NCBI GenBank assembly: GCA_949752745.1
Contig: OX457026.1
Location: forward strand, 78,423,256 to 78,487,255
Reading direction: 5' to 3'
From: Protula sp. h YS-2021
Taxonomy: Eukaryota > Annelida > Polychaeta > Sabellida > Serpulidae
Length of the DNA: 64,000 bases
Made by a program: the position numbers and the translations under genes. The notes below the pieces were generated by a model, which worked only from the letters and a program-made list of their open reading frames with translations, was not told the DNA's origin and did no database searches. The number at the start of each line of letters is the position of its first letter. The first letter of the stretch is position 1. This document shows positions 51,443 through 63,673 of this stretch, piece after piece.

Positions 51443-53089
51443 CTTGGCATTTGTAAGATGCCTACACAAAGTCGTTCTCCGAGAGCTTGTGTAACATTCT
51501 TGGTTCTTAGTTACAGGGGTAACGTTTTTTTACAACGTTAACTCTTTTTATTTACAGCGTTAACGTTCTTATTTACAGCGATAACGTTCTTATTTACAGC
51601 GGTAACGTTCTTATTTACAGCGATAATGTTCTTATTTACAGCGGTAACGTTCTTATTTACAGCGATAATGTTCATATTTACAACGTTTACGTTCTTATTT
51701 ACAGCGGTAACGTTCTTATTTACTGTGGTAACGTTCTTATTTACAGCGGTAACGTTCTTATTTACAGCGGTAACGTTCTTATTTATAGCGGTAACGTTCT
51801 TATTTACAGCGTTATGTTTTATTCCCCACAGGGGGAATATATGCGATTGACCGCGTGTCGGTCTGTCGGTCTGTCGGTCTGTCATCAAGAGCTTGTTAAC
51901 ACGATAACTTAAAAACTCCTGCAAGGATTTTCATGAAACTTGGTAAGTAGCTTCTATGGGAGCAAACACAGATCGGTATTGTAAATGGGCCAGGTCCGTC
52001 CAAGGAAAATGGACCAGCTGGGCTTAGAAAATTTTCAACTATTGATGGCCGTGTTTAACTGATGGGGGGACTGTGGGGTATATATGGGCTTGCACACTGC
52101 TCTAGTTCTTATTTACAGCGGTAACGTTCTTACTTACAGAGGTAACGTTCTTATTTATAGCGGTAACGTTCTTATTTATAGCGCTAACGTTCTTATTTAC
52201 TGCGATAATGTTCTTATTTACAGCGTTAACGTTCTTATTTACAGTGGTAACGTTCTTACTTACAGAGGTAATGTTGTTATTTGCAGCGTTAACCTTCTTA
52301 TTTACAGCGTTAACGTTCTTATTTATAGCGGTAACGTTCTTATTTATTCATTACATAATGGAGTAAATTTCGGTGGAAACAAAAATATTTAAATGGTTTC
52401 ATATTTTCATGTTGTCGTCAATTTTCCACGTGGTTAATTCGGTTTGTGATGTCGAGAAATCTGTCTCGACAGCATAACACGACTCTCGTATTCTCAGCAG
52501 TGTGTTAACTGGAGAAGTATTAAAGGCTAAACCAAAATTGTGAATGGAATAATATAATTTCAGAATTAAAAAGAAAAATAGTATTATCAAGATGCAGTAC
52601 TCTTTAAGCTTTAAATTAAAGAATGTAAATTTTAGATTGAATTAACCAAAACAAAGCGCAATAAGATGTGTCAAAGGTTTATTTCGTTTATTCCGCACTT
52701 TGCGCTCTTAAAAAGCTTCAGTACATACTGGAGAGTTCTCTGTATGTTGTACGCAAATATTTGATCAGCGAAGTGCGTTCGTATCTGTTATCTTTGTTTT
52801 TTTATCTGCAAATTTTACTCAACTTTAAACATAACGAAAGTTGTTAACAACACTATTTATTACTCACCACATATTCCAAGTAATCGTAACTATTGTAAGA
52901 ATTGTTCGGTGCAAAATGGATCGTCAACACAATCTCTGTACCATTCCTTAACGTCACAGTCTCCGTACAGGTTCGCTGGCATTGTGCGGACGATTCGTCG
53001 TCCATTACACACACCAGTGGGTGGGATGAGTGACCTTGGCGTGTTACCAGTGCCACAAAGACTGTGACTATTACACAAAACCTTAGCAT
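49334..53089 (-). CDS. Secreted Lys-rich repetitive matrix-like protein (two exons)
   Basis: Exon 53089-52868 begins with ATG directly after an acceptor (cttttttttag), so a 5' untranslated exon probably exists. It encodes a signal peptide (MLRFCVIVTVFVALVTRQG) and a Cys module. Donor GTGAGT joins in phase 0 to exon 51349-49334, which opens with a similar Cys module (CAVDGQHTADCLCDATC versus CVMDDESSAQCQRTC). Then come acidic and Lys-rich tracts, five QSQGSESTSPLTMLG repeats, two Arg-rich furin-like sites (GRKRRKRQ, GRRRRRQ), and a Lys/Gly-rich tail with GPKATKEAK units. This looks like an extracellular or biomineral matrix protein; function is inferred from composition. Confidence 0.65.
51377..51441. 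repeat. (TAA)n microsatellite
   Basis: An uninterrupted taa run in the intron of the secreted matrix-like gene. Confidence 0.97.
51499..52365. repeat. 21-bp minisatellite in two blocks around a pearl-like element
   Basis: Units gttcttatttacagcggtaac fill 51499-51825 and 52105-52360. The middle (51826-52095) is a pearl-like insert with ttccccacagggggaatata and (gtcg/gtct)n. It lies in the intron of the - strand secreted gene. Each unit on + contains an acceptor-like tatttacag and donor-like ggtaac. Confidence 0.9.
52370..52850. other. Intron of the secreted gene, nothing identified
   Basis: AT-rich; no features beyond the exon border at 52868. Confidence 0.4.
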
Positions 53090-53184
53090 CTAAAAAAAGA
53101 TATTTATTTTCTATTAAGGTGTATAAAACAGATATAAACAGTTACTTTATTTAACAAGCCATCGTCGAAGGCGCAGACCCCAAC

Positions 53185-53625
53185 CGGACACAACAAGTCG
53201 CCATTTTGGCAATTTTTGGCCGATTCCAAAAATAACACAATGTTGCACAACTTCAGTATATATATTTTCACTGTATAAGGTAGCATATGCCTAGGATAAA
53301 TAGTTTCGGAGAAACTATTTGGTTGCTTCGTGGAAAGCAACCAAGTCTTACATTAGAGTTATCTCAAAAGATCACAGTTTTTGACAAGTTGCCATTTTGG
53401 CAATTTTTGGCCGATTTGAAAACTAACACGACATTGCACAACTTCAGTATATATATTTTCACTGTGCAAGGTTGCATATGCCTGGGTTAAATAGTTTCGG
53501 AGAGCTTGCGTGGAAACAAAACAAAACACACGGACAGACGGACGGACGGACGGCTCGACTGACAGACAGACGGACAGAGGGCAATCCTATAGATCCCCCC
53601 CCCACGGGCTCGCCCGGTTTGGGTC
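53185..53625 (+). mobile_element. Pearl-like element
   Basis: Two core repeats of about 200 bp (ttgccattttggcaattttt...gcatatgcct.ggt.aaatagtttcgga) are followed by ggacagacggacggacggac and a terminal hairpin gatcccccc...gggctcgcccgg. Confidence 0.6.
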
Positions 53626-53629
53626 TAAA

Positions 53630-54595
53630 AACATAAGTATTTCAATGTGTGTATTGCTTGAAAATTTCACTTAAATAAATGAAAAAAATCCTGTAATGCA
53701 GAACACAATAACCCTACAATAACCTGACAATAACTGACAATAACCTTATCTTTCGCATATTGGGAAGATTTAGTAAATACATTTTGGATCGGAACAAATC
53801 TACCTCGAACCCTGGCCCTCCCATTCACAGAGACACATCTCAGAATTAAATTCAACATTCCTTTCATTCATAGAACAATCCATTTATTTGACTCCACCTA
53901 TAAAAATATCGCATTTTACCCAGTATCGATGTGATATTGTGAAATTTTTATTTGCCATACGTGACACATAGGTATATATAATTGTTGATAAGCGAAGTCT
54001 TGTCAAAAATCGTAACATGGATTTTCAAAATACAAAACAAAAATACATGTAAAATGCCAGATTTTTAGACGCTAGGATTTTACTTATTGAATTAAAGTTC
54101 TAAGCAAAATGAACATTTTCCTGTTTGAATTTTCACAGATGAATTAGCGCGTATCTAACAGTTTGTTATAAATGAGACCTCACCTGTATAACGTTGTCAA
54201 ACATTATGGGGTCAGGCATTATCATATGCAATTACAGCTGTACATGCAATTCTATGTCATTTGCTTCCACTTTTAAATAGATAAAAGTAAGCCGGTGGTT
54301 TATTTGACAAATAAAAGGGATACTTTTTCCACAAGAAGCATGACAAGTTATAATCTATATATCACCCGGTGCCCTAATATGTGCATCAGCCGTGGGGGGT
54401 GGGGGGGGGGGGGGTGCGGCATACATCAACGCCAGATGATTAGATTCAGAAAGTGAAACTCAGTCAAGTTGCGGTCTGTTCAATTCGAGTGTTGCAAATT
54501 TCGTTTCCTTTTACAAAAATAATTTAAAAAAATAATAATAAATAACACTTGAGTGAATAAATATGTTTAATTTTCACCTATAATCACAAGAGTGT
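53630..54595. other. No supported feature
   Basis: AT-rich DNA with a G-run at about 54394. Nothing coding is seen. Confidence 0.4.
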
Positions 54596-54604
54596 CCATA
54601 ATCT

Positions 54605-55900
54605 TACCGAAGACCTGGAGGCTCATTTCTTTTCCAACTTCTATTGGAAGTCTTCCTTCGAATTTCCTAGTAACTTCCATCGAATTTCTCTGGTATTTCT
54701 ATCGAAATGCCTGGGAAGAAGTGATCACTTCTTCCTAGGAAATTCCTAGGAACTTCAATCCAATTTCTTTGGTATTTCTATCGAAATTCCTTGGAAGATG
54801 TGATCACTTCTTCTTGGTAAATTCCAATGAACTTCCATCGAATTTCTCTGGAATTTCTATCGACTGATGTTACTTGTTGAATTATAAGTTTAAAGAACAG
54901 CAAGAACAGAAGGTTTGAGATAAAACGCCGCCCAGGAGAGTTTTAGCGACCAGGGTGGGGTGGGGGCGGTTAGAGACACTCGCGGATCTAACTTTTCGGG
55001 AAGTATGGGGATGCCAACTGCTAAAACCTTTTGTCTGACAGTATAAGTTTTTTCTCAGGAAATCCGAAGTTTAACCGTCAAACTTTTTTTTCGGACTTCG
55101 GAGGGGGCGTTGCAACCCCTGAACCCCCTTCCCTTGGATCCGCTACTGGGAGGGGGTGGGGGCTGTGCATGAAGCTTGTAATATACACGCTCAAATGTAG
55201 GTCAAGGAACTGTGTTACAATTAGCAGGATACATTATTATGACAAGTGAGTTCGCCTTTAAGAACCAAATCGCAATTTATCCGTTTTGTTTCAAAATTGA
55301 AATTTAGGGGTTTTTAAATTTTAATTCGGGCCAAGTGTTTACCGATTTGGTTTTATCAAATCGTGCGGTTCGTTCTATTTTAAGTTTATATTGTCTATTC
55401 TTTATTTCTTTTTGAGATTTGGATTTTTGCCACAACAAATTGTTGTTGCAAGTTCATGCAATAACGCTCCCTGAAAAGACTACCTGACCACAAATTGGCA
55501 ATTTTGGTAAAGAGCCCTGTCATCATCTGTCAACATTAAGCAGGTTATCGGCCACATTTTAGCCCAGTTGACAAAGATCATAATGTTTTTCTCAAACACC
55601 AAAGTTTGTTGTTCATAATGTAAAAAAAAATTGGGATATGTCAATGGAAATTTCAGAGAAATTCGATAGAAGTTCCTAGGAATTTCTTAGGAAGAAGTGA
55701 TCACTTCTTCCAAGGAATTTCGATAGAAATACCAGAGAAATTTTATGGAAGCTCCTACGAAAAATTCCTTGTTAGTTCTCGGGAAGTAAAAATGACTTCG
55801 TCCATGGAATTTAGAAGGAAATTCGATGGAAGTTCCTAAGAAATTCGACGGAAAACTTCCAATAGAAGCTGGAAAAGGAATGAGCCTCCGGTCTTCGGTA
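54605..55900. mobile_element. 1296-bp inverted-repeat MITE with 6-bp target duplication
   Basis: Left TACCGAAGACCTGGAGGCTC and right end reverse complement TACCGAAGACCGGAGGCTCA are inverted, and similarity continues about 250 bp through gaatttctctggtatttcta repeats. TAATCT flanks both ends (54599-54604, 55901-55906). The interior 54880-55640 has no transposase. Confidence 0.82.
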
Positions 55901-55909
55901 TAATCTCCC

Positions 55910-57130
55910 TTAAATTCTGTTTTCGGCATATCACTGATACCCATTAGTTTTTTTGTTTTTTTTTACAAACCGATTCGGCGATGTCAATCACCCTCCCGAT
56001 ATGAAAGTATCACTTGTCACCAATACACAGTGCAATATCCGAGATTTTAGCTGTGAAAAATGAACTACAGTGTAAATACTGTATAAATATCTATGTGGAA
56101 TATCTTAGAGGAAGTCCGGAGAATATTGAATGAGGAATCTGAAAAATATCTTGAAATTGCTCGAAAAGTTTTTCACAGATAGATTTTGCTTTCTTTGTAT
56201 TTTCACTTTTAAGCTGTTGTGGCACTCACCATCCCCGATTATACCAAGCCCACGCCCCCCCCCCCTCCTCTCTATCACCTCCTTCCCCAGTTTCGAATTA
56301 AAATACAGATGTCACATCAAATTGAAACTAACAAATGCATTAATTATTCAAACGTTAAGATCTAATTCCCCAACTTTTGTTTCACATCTATATTTGACTT
56401 GTGACAGAGCGTGATCTACTGACAGCGAGGCTGATGGGGTATGACTCGGCTGGTTTCGAAGGAGTGTGGACGGGATTTGGCTGGTACCCAGTCCGTTCGC
56501 TGATCGCTTGCTGTCAGTCAGAAGGGATCAAAAGGCCGTTTAGATAAGAATATAGGGTCCAGATATGGTTCATTTCAAGTGAAAAAAATTGCAATATTTT
56601 TACCATTCTCCAATCTAGTTCAATTTTTTAAAATAAAAATGGTTTCCAGTGGAAAAGGGGAATATACTGATTGCTGGGACTAGAAATCGCAAGTCATAGC
56701 ATCACGAATTGACGTAAATTGACGGACTTTACCGACAGCTGTTTACAGCTACTCCTACGGGTTTTTTTACCAGGATGGTTTTTTATCTGATGTTTATCTC
56801 GTAAGTGTTTACTTTTTGACATTGTGGTCACACAAAAGTGTTGGAAAACCCCGAAGATTTGCTCTTCTCCGTACCAGATAATACTTACTTTACTTCCTTA
56901 TTTATCTGTCTATTGGCTATCCATTGCATGAAAAACAATGAAAAGTTCCTAAGTTAGTTGCAGGCCACCGGAGTTCACTCTCTCTGTCACACTTTCTGTC
57001 GGTCGAATGACTGTTCACTTCGATACACGTCTTTGTTTCTACCAATTATCTCAGATGCTTGACTGATTGGAAATCCTGTAATTAATCGAAAGCTAAATCA
57101 TGTGTATTTGAAGCTGACTGACATTGCTGT

Positions 57131-57140
<10 letters not shown>
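55910..57140. other. No supported gene
   Basis: AT-rich host DNA with short C-runs near 56257. The frames present lack domain features. Confidence 0.4.
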
Positions 57141-57162
<22 letters not shown>

Positions 57163-57163
57163 G
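57133..57163. repeat. Poly(T) tract
   Basis: Long T-run; it may be the poly(A) tail of an unidentified - strand retroposon. Confidence 0.6.
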
Positions 57164-57679
57164 AAGAAGTTGGGTACGCATCGGTCTGACATCATTGTTA
57201 TGTAAGTGTGACAGATTAAAAACAGGTAATTACAATTTTCAAACGTAACATTTTCTCTCTTTTTTTGCTCGGATCGAGGGGGTGGGGGTGGGGGGAGGGG
57301 AGAGGAGCAGCAATGGTATTAAACTAGAGCGTTGCGTACTGAAGGGGAGGGATCATGTAGAATCAAGGGATCATGTTATTTCATTCATGCCTCAAGTGAG
57401 AAATAGCAAGAATTGGTTTGAAATGTAAGAGGTTCACTAATGTGGCCATGGCAGATATATAGCGAGAGGAGATTAAGCACGAAAGTGGTGTTATGCGCAT
57501 GAATTCGACGAAGAATTGAGACGGAACTTTTTCTTCAGGATTCTTTATGTGATGTTCTTTTAGGAAAGTGAACATAGCTGATAGAAAAGTGATCCTGTTT
57601 AAGAAGTCGTACTTTCTGCTGCTGATCCTATTCGCTGGTCATCTGTTCAAATTTTCTCAAGGATTTAAGTGATGAACCG

Positions 57680-58530
57680 GTATGACTGACAAGAGATGTG
57701 CACGAATGAATCACAAGTGGTGTGCCTGTATGGCTGACAATATTAACGGCGTGTCTGTATGACTGACAAATGACAAGCGGTGTGCCTGTATGGCTGCCAA
57801 ATGGTGTGCCTGTATGGCTGACAAGCGGTGTGCCTGTATGGCTGCCAAATGGTGTCCCTGTATGGCTTACAAACGGTGTGCCTGTATGGCTGACAAGCGG
57901 TGTGCCTGTATTGCTGACAAGCGGTGTGCCTGTATTGCTGACAAACGGTCTGTCTGTATGGCTGCCAAATGGTGTCCCTGTATGGCTTACAAACGGTGTG
58001 CCTGTATGGCTGACAAGCGGTGTGCCTGTATTGCTGACAAACGGTCTGTCTGTATGGCTGACAAATGGTCTGCCTGTATGGCTGACAAGCGGTGTGCCTG
58101 TATTGCTGACAAACGGTCTGTCTGTATGGCTGACAAACGGTCTGCCTGTATGGCTGACAAGCGGTGTGCCTGTATTGCTGACAAACGGTCTGTCTGTATG
58201 GCTGACAAACGGTCTGCCTGTATTGCTTACAAATGGTGTGCCTGTATGGTTGACAAGCGGTGTGCCTGAATAAATGACAAACGGTGTGCCTGTATGGCTA
58301 ACAAACGGTGTTTCTGTATGACTTACAAACGATGTGCCTGTATGGCTTACAAGCGGTGTGCCTGTATAAATGATAAGTGGTGTGCCTGTATGAAAAACAA
58401 AAGATGTGCATGGATGAATGACAAGCGGTGTGATTATAAGAATGACAAGCCGTGTGTTTGTATGAATGACATGGGGCGTGCTGATGTGAATGACAAGTGG
58501 TGTCCCAGTATGAATGACTAGCGGTATGCA
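57680..58530. repeat. 24-bp minisatellite
   Basis: About 34 units of ggtgtgcctgtatggctgac + aagc. Because 24 is a multiple of 3, frames on both strands stay open, including a 331-codon - strand frame. These are not accepted as genes. Confidence 0.93.
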
Positions 58531-58534
58531 ACTT

Positions 58535-59425
58535 ATCAGCACACTCTGTGGCTCCAGAGTTATTCGGGGATAGGGAGTGGGGGAGGCGATCGGATGGCAG
58601 GAGGTTCTTTCACGAGGATGCATGGTTTTTCCGGCGTTGTGTTTCTGCGTTTATTTTCCTTATTCTGATAAAACGTGAATCGTGTTATCAGTCTAGCAAA
58701 TTACCTCAAGGTAAAAATGCTACAAAAGTATCCGGTTAAGCGGCTTTCTATGCTATATGCCTGCTCTTAAATACTTTAGAGCAGTCTTTGATATTGATTA
58801 AAATTTGTTGTGCTTATCGCAAGCATGAACAGGTAACCTGGGGTGAAAACAAAAATATCAGCAAATACCGGATAACATTTCATTGAAAAATGCTTGGCCC
58901 TGCCAAGTTAACTTTTAAAAGGTAAAAATGATGTCCAGTCCACAAGGTCATTTTTTACATTCTTGACAAAGAACTAATTTCACATAAAACAAGACTTTTC
59001 TTACTGGCCTAAGATGTCGAAGTGTCACAACAACTAAAATCACTACTTTTCGTGAATTTATAAAATACTGTAATTAATTTACTGGTATCGACGCCAGAAG
59101 TCCTATTCACTGTGATTAGTTGGTTTTAGACTATTGCTTGGCATGATTCATCCAGCTTTCGAGCGACCACGCCTACTACAACTACTAGTAAACATGTCAC
59201 GTTGCAAAAACGTTGCAGATGCGACACAACCAAACGCCGGTTCAAGGTCGAGACTTTCTTGGGCATTTGGCTCCGACTTTGAGTAGATATCTGATAAAGC
59301 GACTTCCGAAGGGGCGTCATATATATACGGAGAAATCAACATTCCTGAAAAACCATGGCCGCTCTCGGGTCTTCCTTGTTTGTTATGTGTGCGAAGTCAC
59401 TTTTCATGTCCATCTCCAAAAAGTA
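58535..59425. other. No supported feature
   Basis: Mixed-composition DNA; no gene is recognised. Confidence 0.4.
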
Positions 59426-59437
59426 GGCGAGTAAACC

Positions 59438-60387
59438 GAATCCCGGACAAAACGGCGACGGCCAAAACGGCGACAGCCAAAACGGAGAAGACCAAAACGA
59501 CGACGGTCAAAACGGCCACGGCCAAAACGGCGACAATTGCAACCCTGGACAAAACGGCGACGAAGATAAATAATTCAATGTTGAAAATCAAAACAAAAAG
59601 AATAGTGTTGGCAGATAAATCAATTCATTTCTACTTGAAGACAAGTATAATTTGAATCAATATTTAAATTTTAAGGGCAAAATAAAATGGATAATTTAAC
59701 ACTTATTTTTTTATATGTTCCTAATTGCAATTATACGCTAATACATCGTGTGTGGGGGGGGGGGGGGGGGGGTAAATAAGTACATTTTGAAAGACAATTG
59801 TATTTAGCGACTGCCCCTACTAATCCGTTACTGCACGTGAATCCACATCAATAAAAGACAAAATAAAAATGCCACTAAAATGACTTCGAATTATCAGCAA
59901 TGAAAGACCGATGTTTTAATCGCCTTAATGAGCTACTCTGTATCGGTTATGTGAAATGCTGTTATTATATACGAATCCACACCAATGAAAGATAAGATTA
60001 AATTTTATTTTACCTGAGAAAATAATTTTCTGTTTTACCTGAGAAAAGGTAAGTGAGTAAATCATTCCTTGAACAGATAACTGAGACAGTGACTGGTGAC
60101 AGGAAGGAGGTGGTTAGGGAGGGCAGGAAGGGCATATTGGGAGAAATGCTGCACTGTGTTCAAATTTATTTATCTCTGATGGTTAAATAAACTGTGTTGG
60201 CAACGTTGTTACTTTTTGTTTTTTTTAATAAGCGTTTTAAAGCCTAAACTTAAAAAAAAACTCCGTCGCCGTTTTTTCCGGGGTTGCACTTGTTGCCGTT
60301 TTGACCATCGCCGTTTTGGCCGTCACCGTTTTGGTCTTCTCCGTTATGGCCGTCGCCGTTTTGGCCGTCGCCGTTATGTCCGGATAC
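59438..60387. mobile_element. 950-bp inverted-repeat (MULE-like) element with GGCCAAAACGGCGAC-unit termini
   Basis: Left terminus GAATCCCGGACAAAACGGCG and right terminus (reverse complement) GTATCCGGACATAACGGCG both continue for about 125 bp as tandem units like ggccaaaacggcgac. Perfect 10-bp target duplication CGAGTAAACC flanks it (59428-59437, 60388-60397). The interior is AT-rich with a G-run and no transposase. Confidence 0.85.
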
Positions 60388-60703
60388 CGAGTAAACCTTA
60401 TTTATCCGTCAGACTCCAAGGTTATTCTCTATCATGACTGCTATTTCCTTTGAGCGATTATATCACAGGGTTGTTTTTGGTTAACAATTTACACTTATTT
60501 GAAGATCACGCAAGTTTTTATTTTAGCCTATTGTAAAAACAACTTAAAAATTGATGAATAATCATTTGAACTTTCAATGCACTTTGCAGGCATCCTTTTT
60601 TAAAAACAAAAACTCTCACAAAATACCAGCTTTTCTTCCTCTCTCGAGCAAGCATCAGGGTTCTTTTTTTTACATGCATTTACACAGTTATATATTGATA
60701 AAG

Positions 60704-61121
60704 GCCCGTTTACACGGCAGCGTATGCTCAAATGCAAAAATCACGAGCAAAGCGTACATCGAAATTCATTGAGTTTACACAGTGCAACACAAAATTCCTT
60801 GATTACCACATAGCGACATTTTAATAGCCAAGCTGCCCTATTTACCTCGGGTTTCAGTTGAAAATGGCTCCTCCCTCCCCCACTTTCAATGGCTTTAAAC
60901 AACTGGCCTGCCATCCAGTTGAGACACTTATCGGTTAATCTCTTTCGTGTGGTCTGATTAGCATATCTGTGCTCACAAAAAATAGGAGGGGCTCTATTTC
61001 CGCAGTCTTGCTGCGTGACGACGGATGGGTCATAAAAATCATAAACACTTTGTGCTTACACGATACAGGTTGCTGCCATGAGCAAGCCCATGCACCAAAA
61101 ACGCATCGTGTAAACCCCGCT
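60704..61121. mobile_element. 418-bp MITE with GTTTACACG termini
   Basis: Left GCCCGTTTACACGGCAGCG and right (reverse complement) GCGGGGTTTACACGATGCG are inverted; TAAAG flanks both ends (60699-60703, 61122-61126). No coding capacity. Confidence 0.65.
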
Positions 61122-61217
61122 TAAAGTGTTTTTTCCCCTGAAAATGCAAAATAATTGGATTCATTCATTCAAACACAATTATCAACTATTACAATTATCT
61201 GCTATAACTAATATTGT

Positions 61218-61688
61218 TTATATTCGCTGTGGCTGAATTTCGAGTGTATTGAGTTGCACAGGTGATGTTATGACTCTCCCCGAACTCGTTTTCATAGGGC
61301 TATTTCTGACGTTAACGTTTATTGAACGTTCTCTTTCAACCGGTAGGGGCCCTACTGTCGCAGTATTATGGTTGTCTGGAATTCTCAGTAGCGATCTTTT
61401 ATTTCTTCTAACATTGCCATTTAGTGCTTTAATGACATACGACCTGGGTGAATTTTCTGCTGGTTTTACAACAGTCCCATCGCGATTTAAATCCTTGATG
61501 AACACCTTGTCTTGTGGTGTCTGTGGTTTTAAGACAGGGAGATCGAAGGCGCGATATGGTCGGTCGCAGTTTTCTTTCATCTTATTCCGGTATTCCTCTT
61601 CCTTCTCGACGATAGCTGGATTTACCATGGGCTTAAGCATATGTGGAGATACTGGTATTGTTGTGCGTAAACGCCTATCCATACTCAA
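61218..61688 (-). pseudogene. Gypsy integrase C-terminal fragment
   Basis: A 156-codon frame with the look of a Ty3/gypsy integrase C-terminus: charged, with YRAFDLPVLKPQTPQDKVF and RDGTVVKPAENSPRSYVI. The integrase catalytic core is not recovered, so it is a remnant. Confidence 0.55.
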
Positions 61689-62499
61689 TTCCGCTGGGCT
61701 GTACCCATTATGAAGGGGAGTTGATCTGTACGCTAACGGGGCCAGAACCTCTTCACTGCTGGCCCTGCCGCACCATTTGACCTAGCGTATCTTGGTGATG
61801 ACGTAATATGGTTGAAGCCGTCACTCGTGTACATCATCCTCCCACGCACATATGAGATGACAACAGCGTAACCAACGGCTTCTGATAGATTTCGATCGAT
61901 AAACTGTCAATTCCTAGAATGCACTTATCGAATTTATAGTACGCAATCGCAATTGCTCCAGCTTCCTTCTCAATAATGCTGTATCGCTGTTCGGCTGAGG
62001 TAAGCGACTTTGACGCAAAGCACAAGGGATAGTATTCATCGGTCGACGCTGGTCACTGTAACAGTACTGCACCGTTCCCATCTTTTGAGCTGTCGATATT
62101 TTGGTATCGAATTTCGGGTTATACTTTGCGAGAACCCGCGGTGAGCAAATTTCTTCTTTCACAGCCTGGAATGTACGCACTTGGTCCGGACCCCGAATCC
62201 AGACAATTTTTGTGGTTAGTAGTGTCGTAACGGCGACGTAAGTTCGGCTAACTTACTTGAAAATTTGGTTGGTTCACCATGCCCATGAGCCTACGTAAGT
62301 CCGTCACGCACTTCGGTGTTGGCATGTCCACAAGGGCTTTCATCTTTTTTTCGTCAGCGTTAATTCCTTCACCGGATATTTTGTGTCACACGAACGTAAG
62401 GGACGGCCTCGTGAACTCGCATTTTTCCGCACTTAGCGTAACTTCCGAGTCTTGAAGTTTGCGTAACACTGGAAACAGATATTGATCATGCGAGTCAAC

Positions 62500-62970
62500 G
62501 TCATCTGAACAGACACAAATATCATCGATAAAGTAACCCATGTTTTCTGTGCCTTCGAAAATTTCGTCAATGTTCTCCTAAAAGAATTCCAGAAGTGATT
62601 CCGTACGGCACGTTCCGATAGCAGAAACGACCCAGGGCGTCCAACAGGTCGTCAGTAACTGTGACTTTTCACTCAACAAGCACTGATGGAAACCACTGTT
62701 GGCGTCGAGTTTTGTGAATACGGACCCCAGCAGTTTTGACAACGGTTCATCAGCAGTTGGTAGGTTAAATCGAGGACGGATGACACATTTATTCAACTCC
62801 GCAGCAAAGTCTGTACAGACCCTGACGTCACTATTCGCTTTAGGCACAACAACAATGGCAGCATATCACTCACTCACCTCGTTAGTGTCAATCTTCCGGA
62901 TCACTGCGTCTGCAACCATTTCATCAAGTGCTTGTTTAACCTTGGGAAGTAGTGACTGTGATATACGCCT
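62500..62970 (-). pseudogene. Gypsy reverse transcriptase, broken
   Basis: Fragments in different frames: LDEMVADAVIRKIDTNEVSE (with a stop after it), PKANSDVRVCTDFAAELNK to FTKLDANSGFHQ, then a shift, then the catalytic YFIDDICVCSDDVDSHDQ. The order is correct for Ty3/gypsy RT, so the breaks arose after insertion. Confidence 0.75.
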
Positions 62971-63196
62971 TGGGGGGAACAGGACAGGACGCCGACAGAC
63001 AAAACGCCTACGGACAGAACGCCGCGGAGAAAACGCCGCGGGGACCAAATGTCGGCGTTCTGTTTTAGACTACGCTAAAAGGCTATGCATTTTCTTGCAA
63101 CCTGATATCATATTCGCCATTCTTTATTGTTCTTAATCCTGTAAATAGTTTAGGAAATGCGTTGAAAATCTAGCCTTATGGTTTTCTGTGTAAACT

Positions 63197-63673
63197 TCAT
63201 TTGTCCTCTTGAGAATGTTCAGTGCACGGATAGCTGGTTTTCTTAACACACTTATTCTTATTATGATTAATCATTTTGTACTGAAACATTAACAGGACGC
63301 GCAGATGCTGGTTATTGGCTCCGGTGAGAACTTTATCCGACTTCTTGAGTGGAATATCCTCCGCAACTTTCTTATACAATGATTCTGGCACATCCGCGCC
63401 AGAATCTATTTTCCACGTGACTTTTTGTCCGTTTGTCACAAGCTCACTTTCAAAATCTTTCTCGCTCACGTGTGATACAACCGTTCCAGGAAATCCATTA
63501 TCATCATTAATTTCCTCTGACTCAATTTCCTTAACCCTTGACTTGCTTTTACAGCACTTTTGTGACTGATTTCCCGAATTTTCGGCATTTTGAATCACGG
63601 GCCGGACAAGTTTGTAATTTGTACAACGATAGTCAACACCGATAGCACTTTTTGCCCTTTTGAGCACTTTCAC
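63197..63673 (-). pseudogene. Gypsy gag-pol junction with aspartic protease
   Basis: A frame containing the retropepsin signature WKIDSGADV. A Cys-containing stretch upstream (YRCTNYKLV...KCCKSKSR) may be a decayed CCHC region. The frame runs off without joining the RT, because of the insertion and stops at 62980-63190. Confidence 0.65.

Noticed and set aside
57628..58623. 331-codon - strand frame
   Set aside because: It arises from the 24-bp minisatellite; frames on both strands are open.
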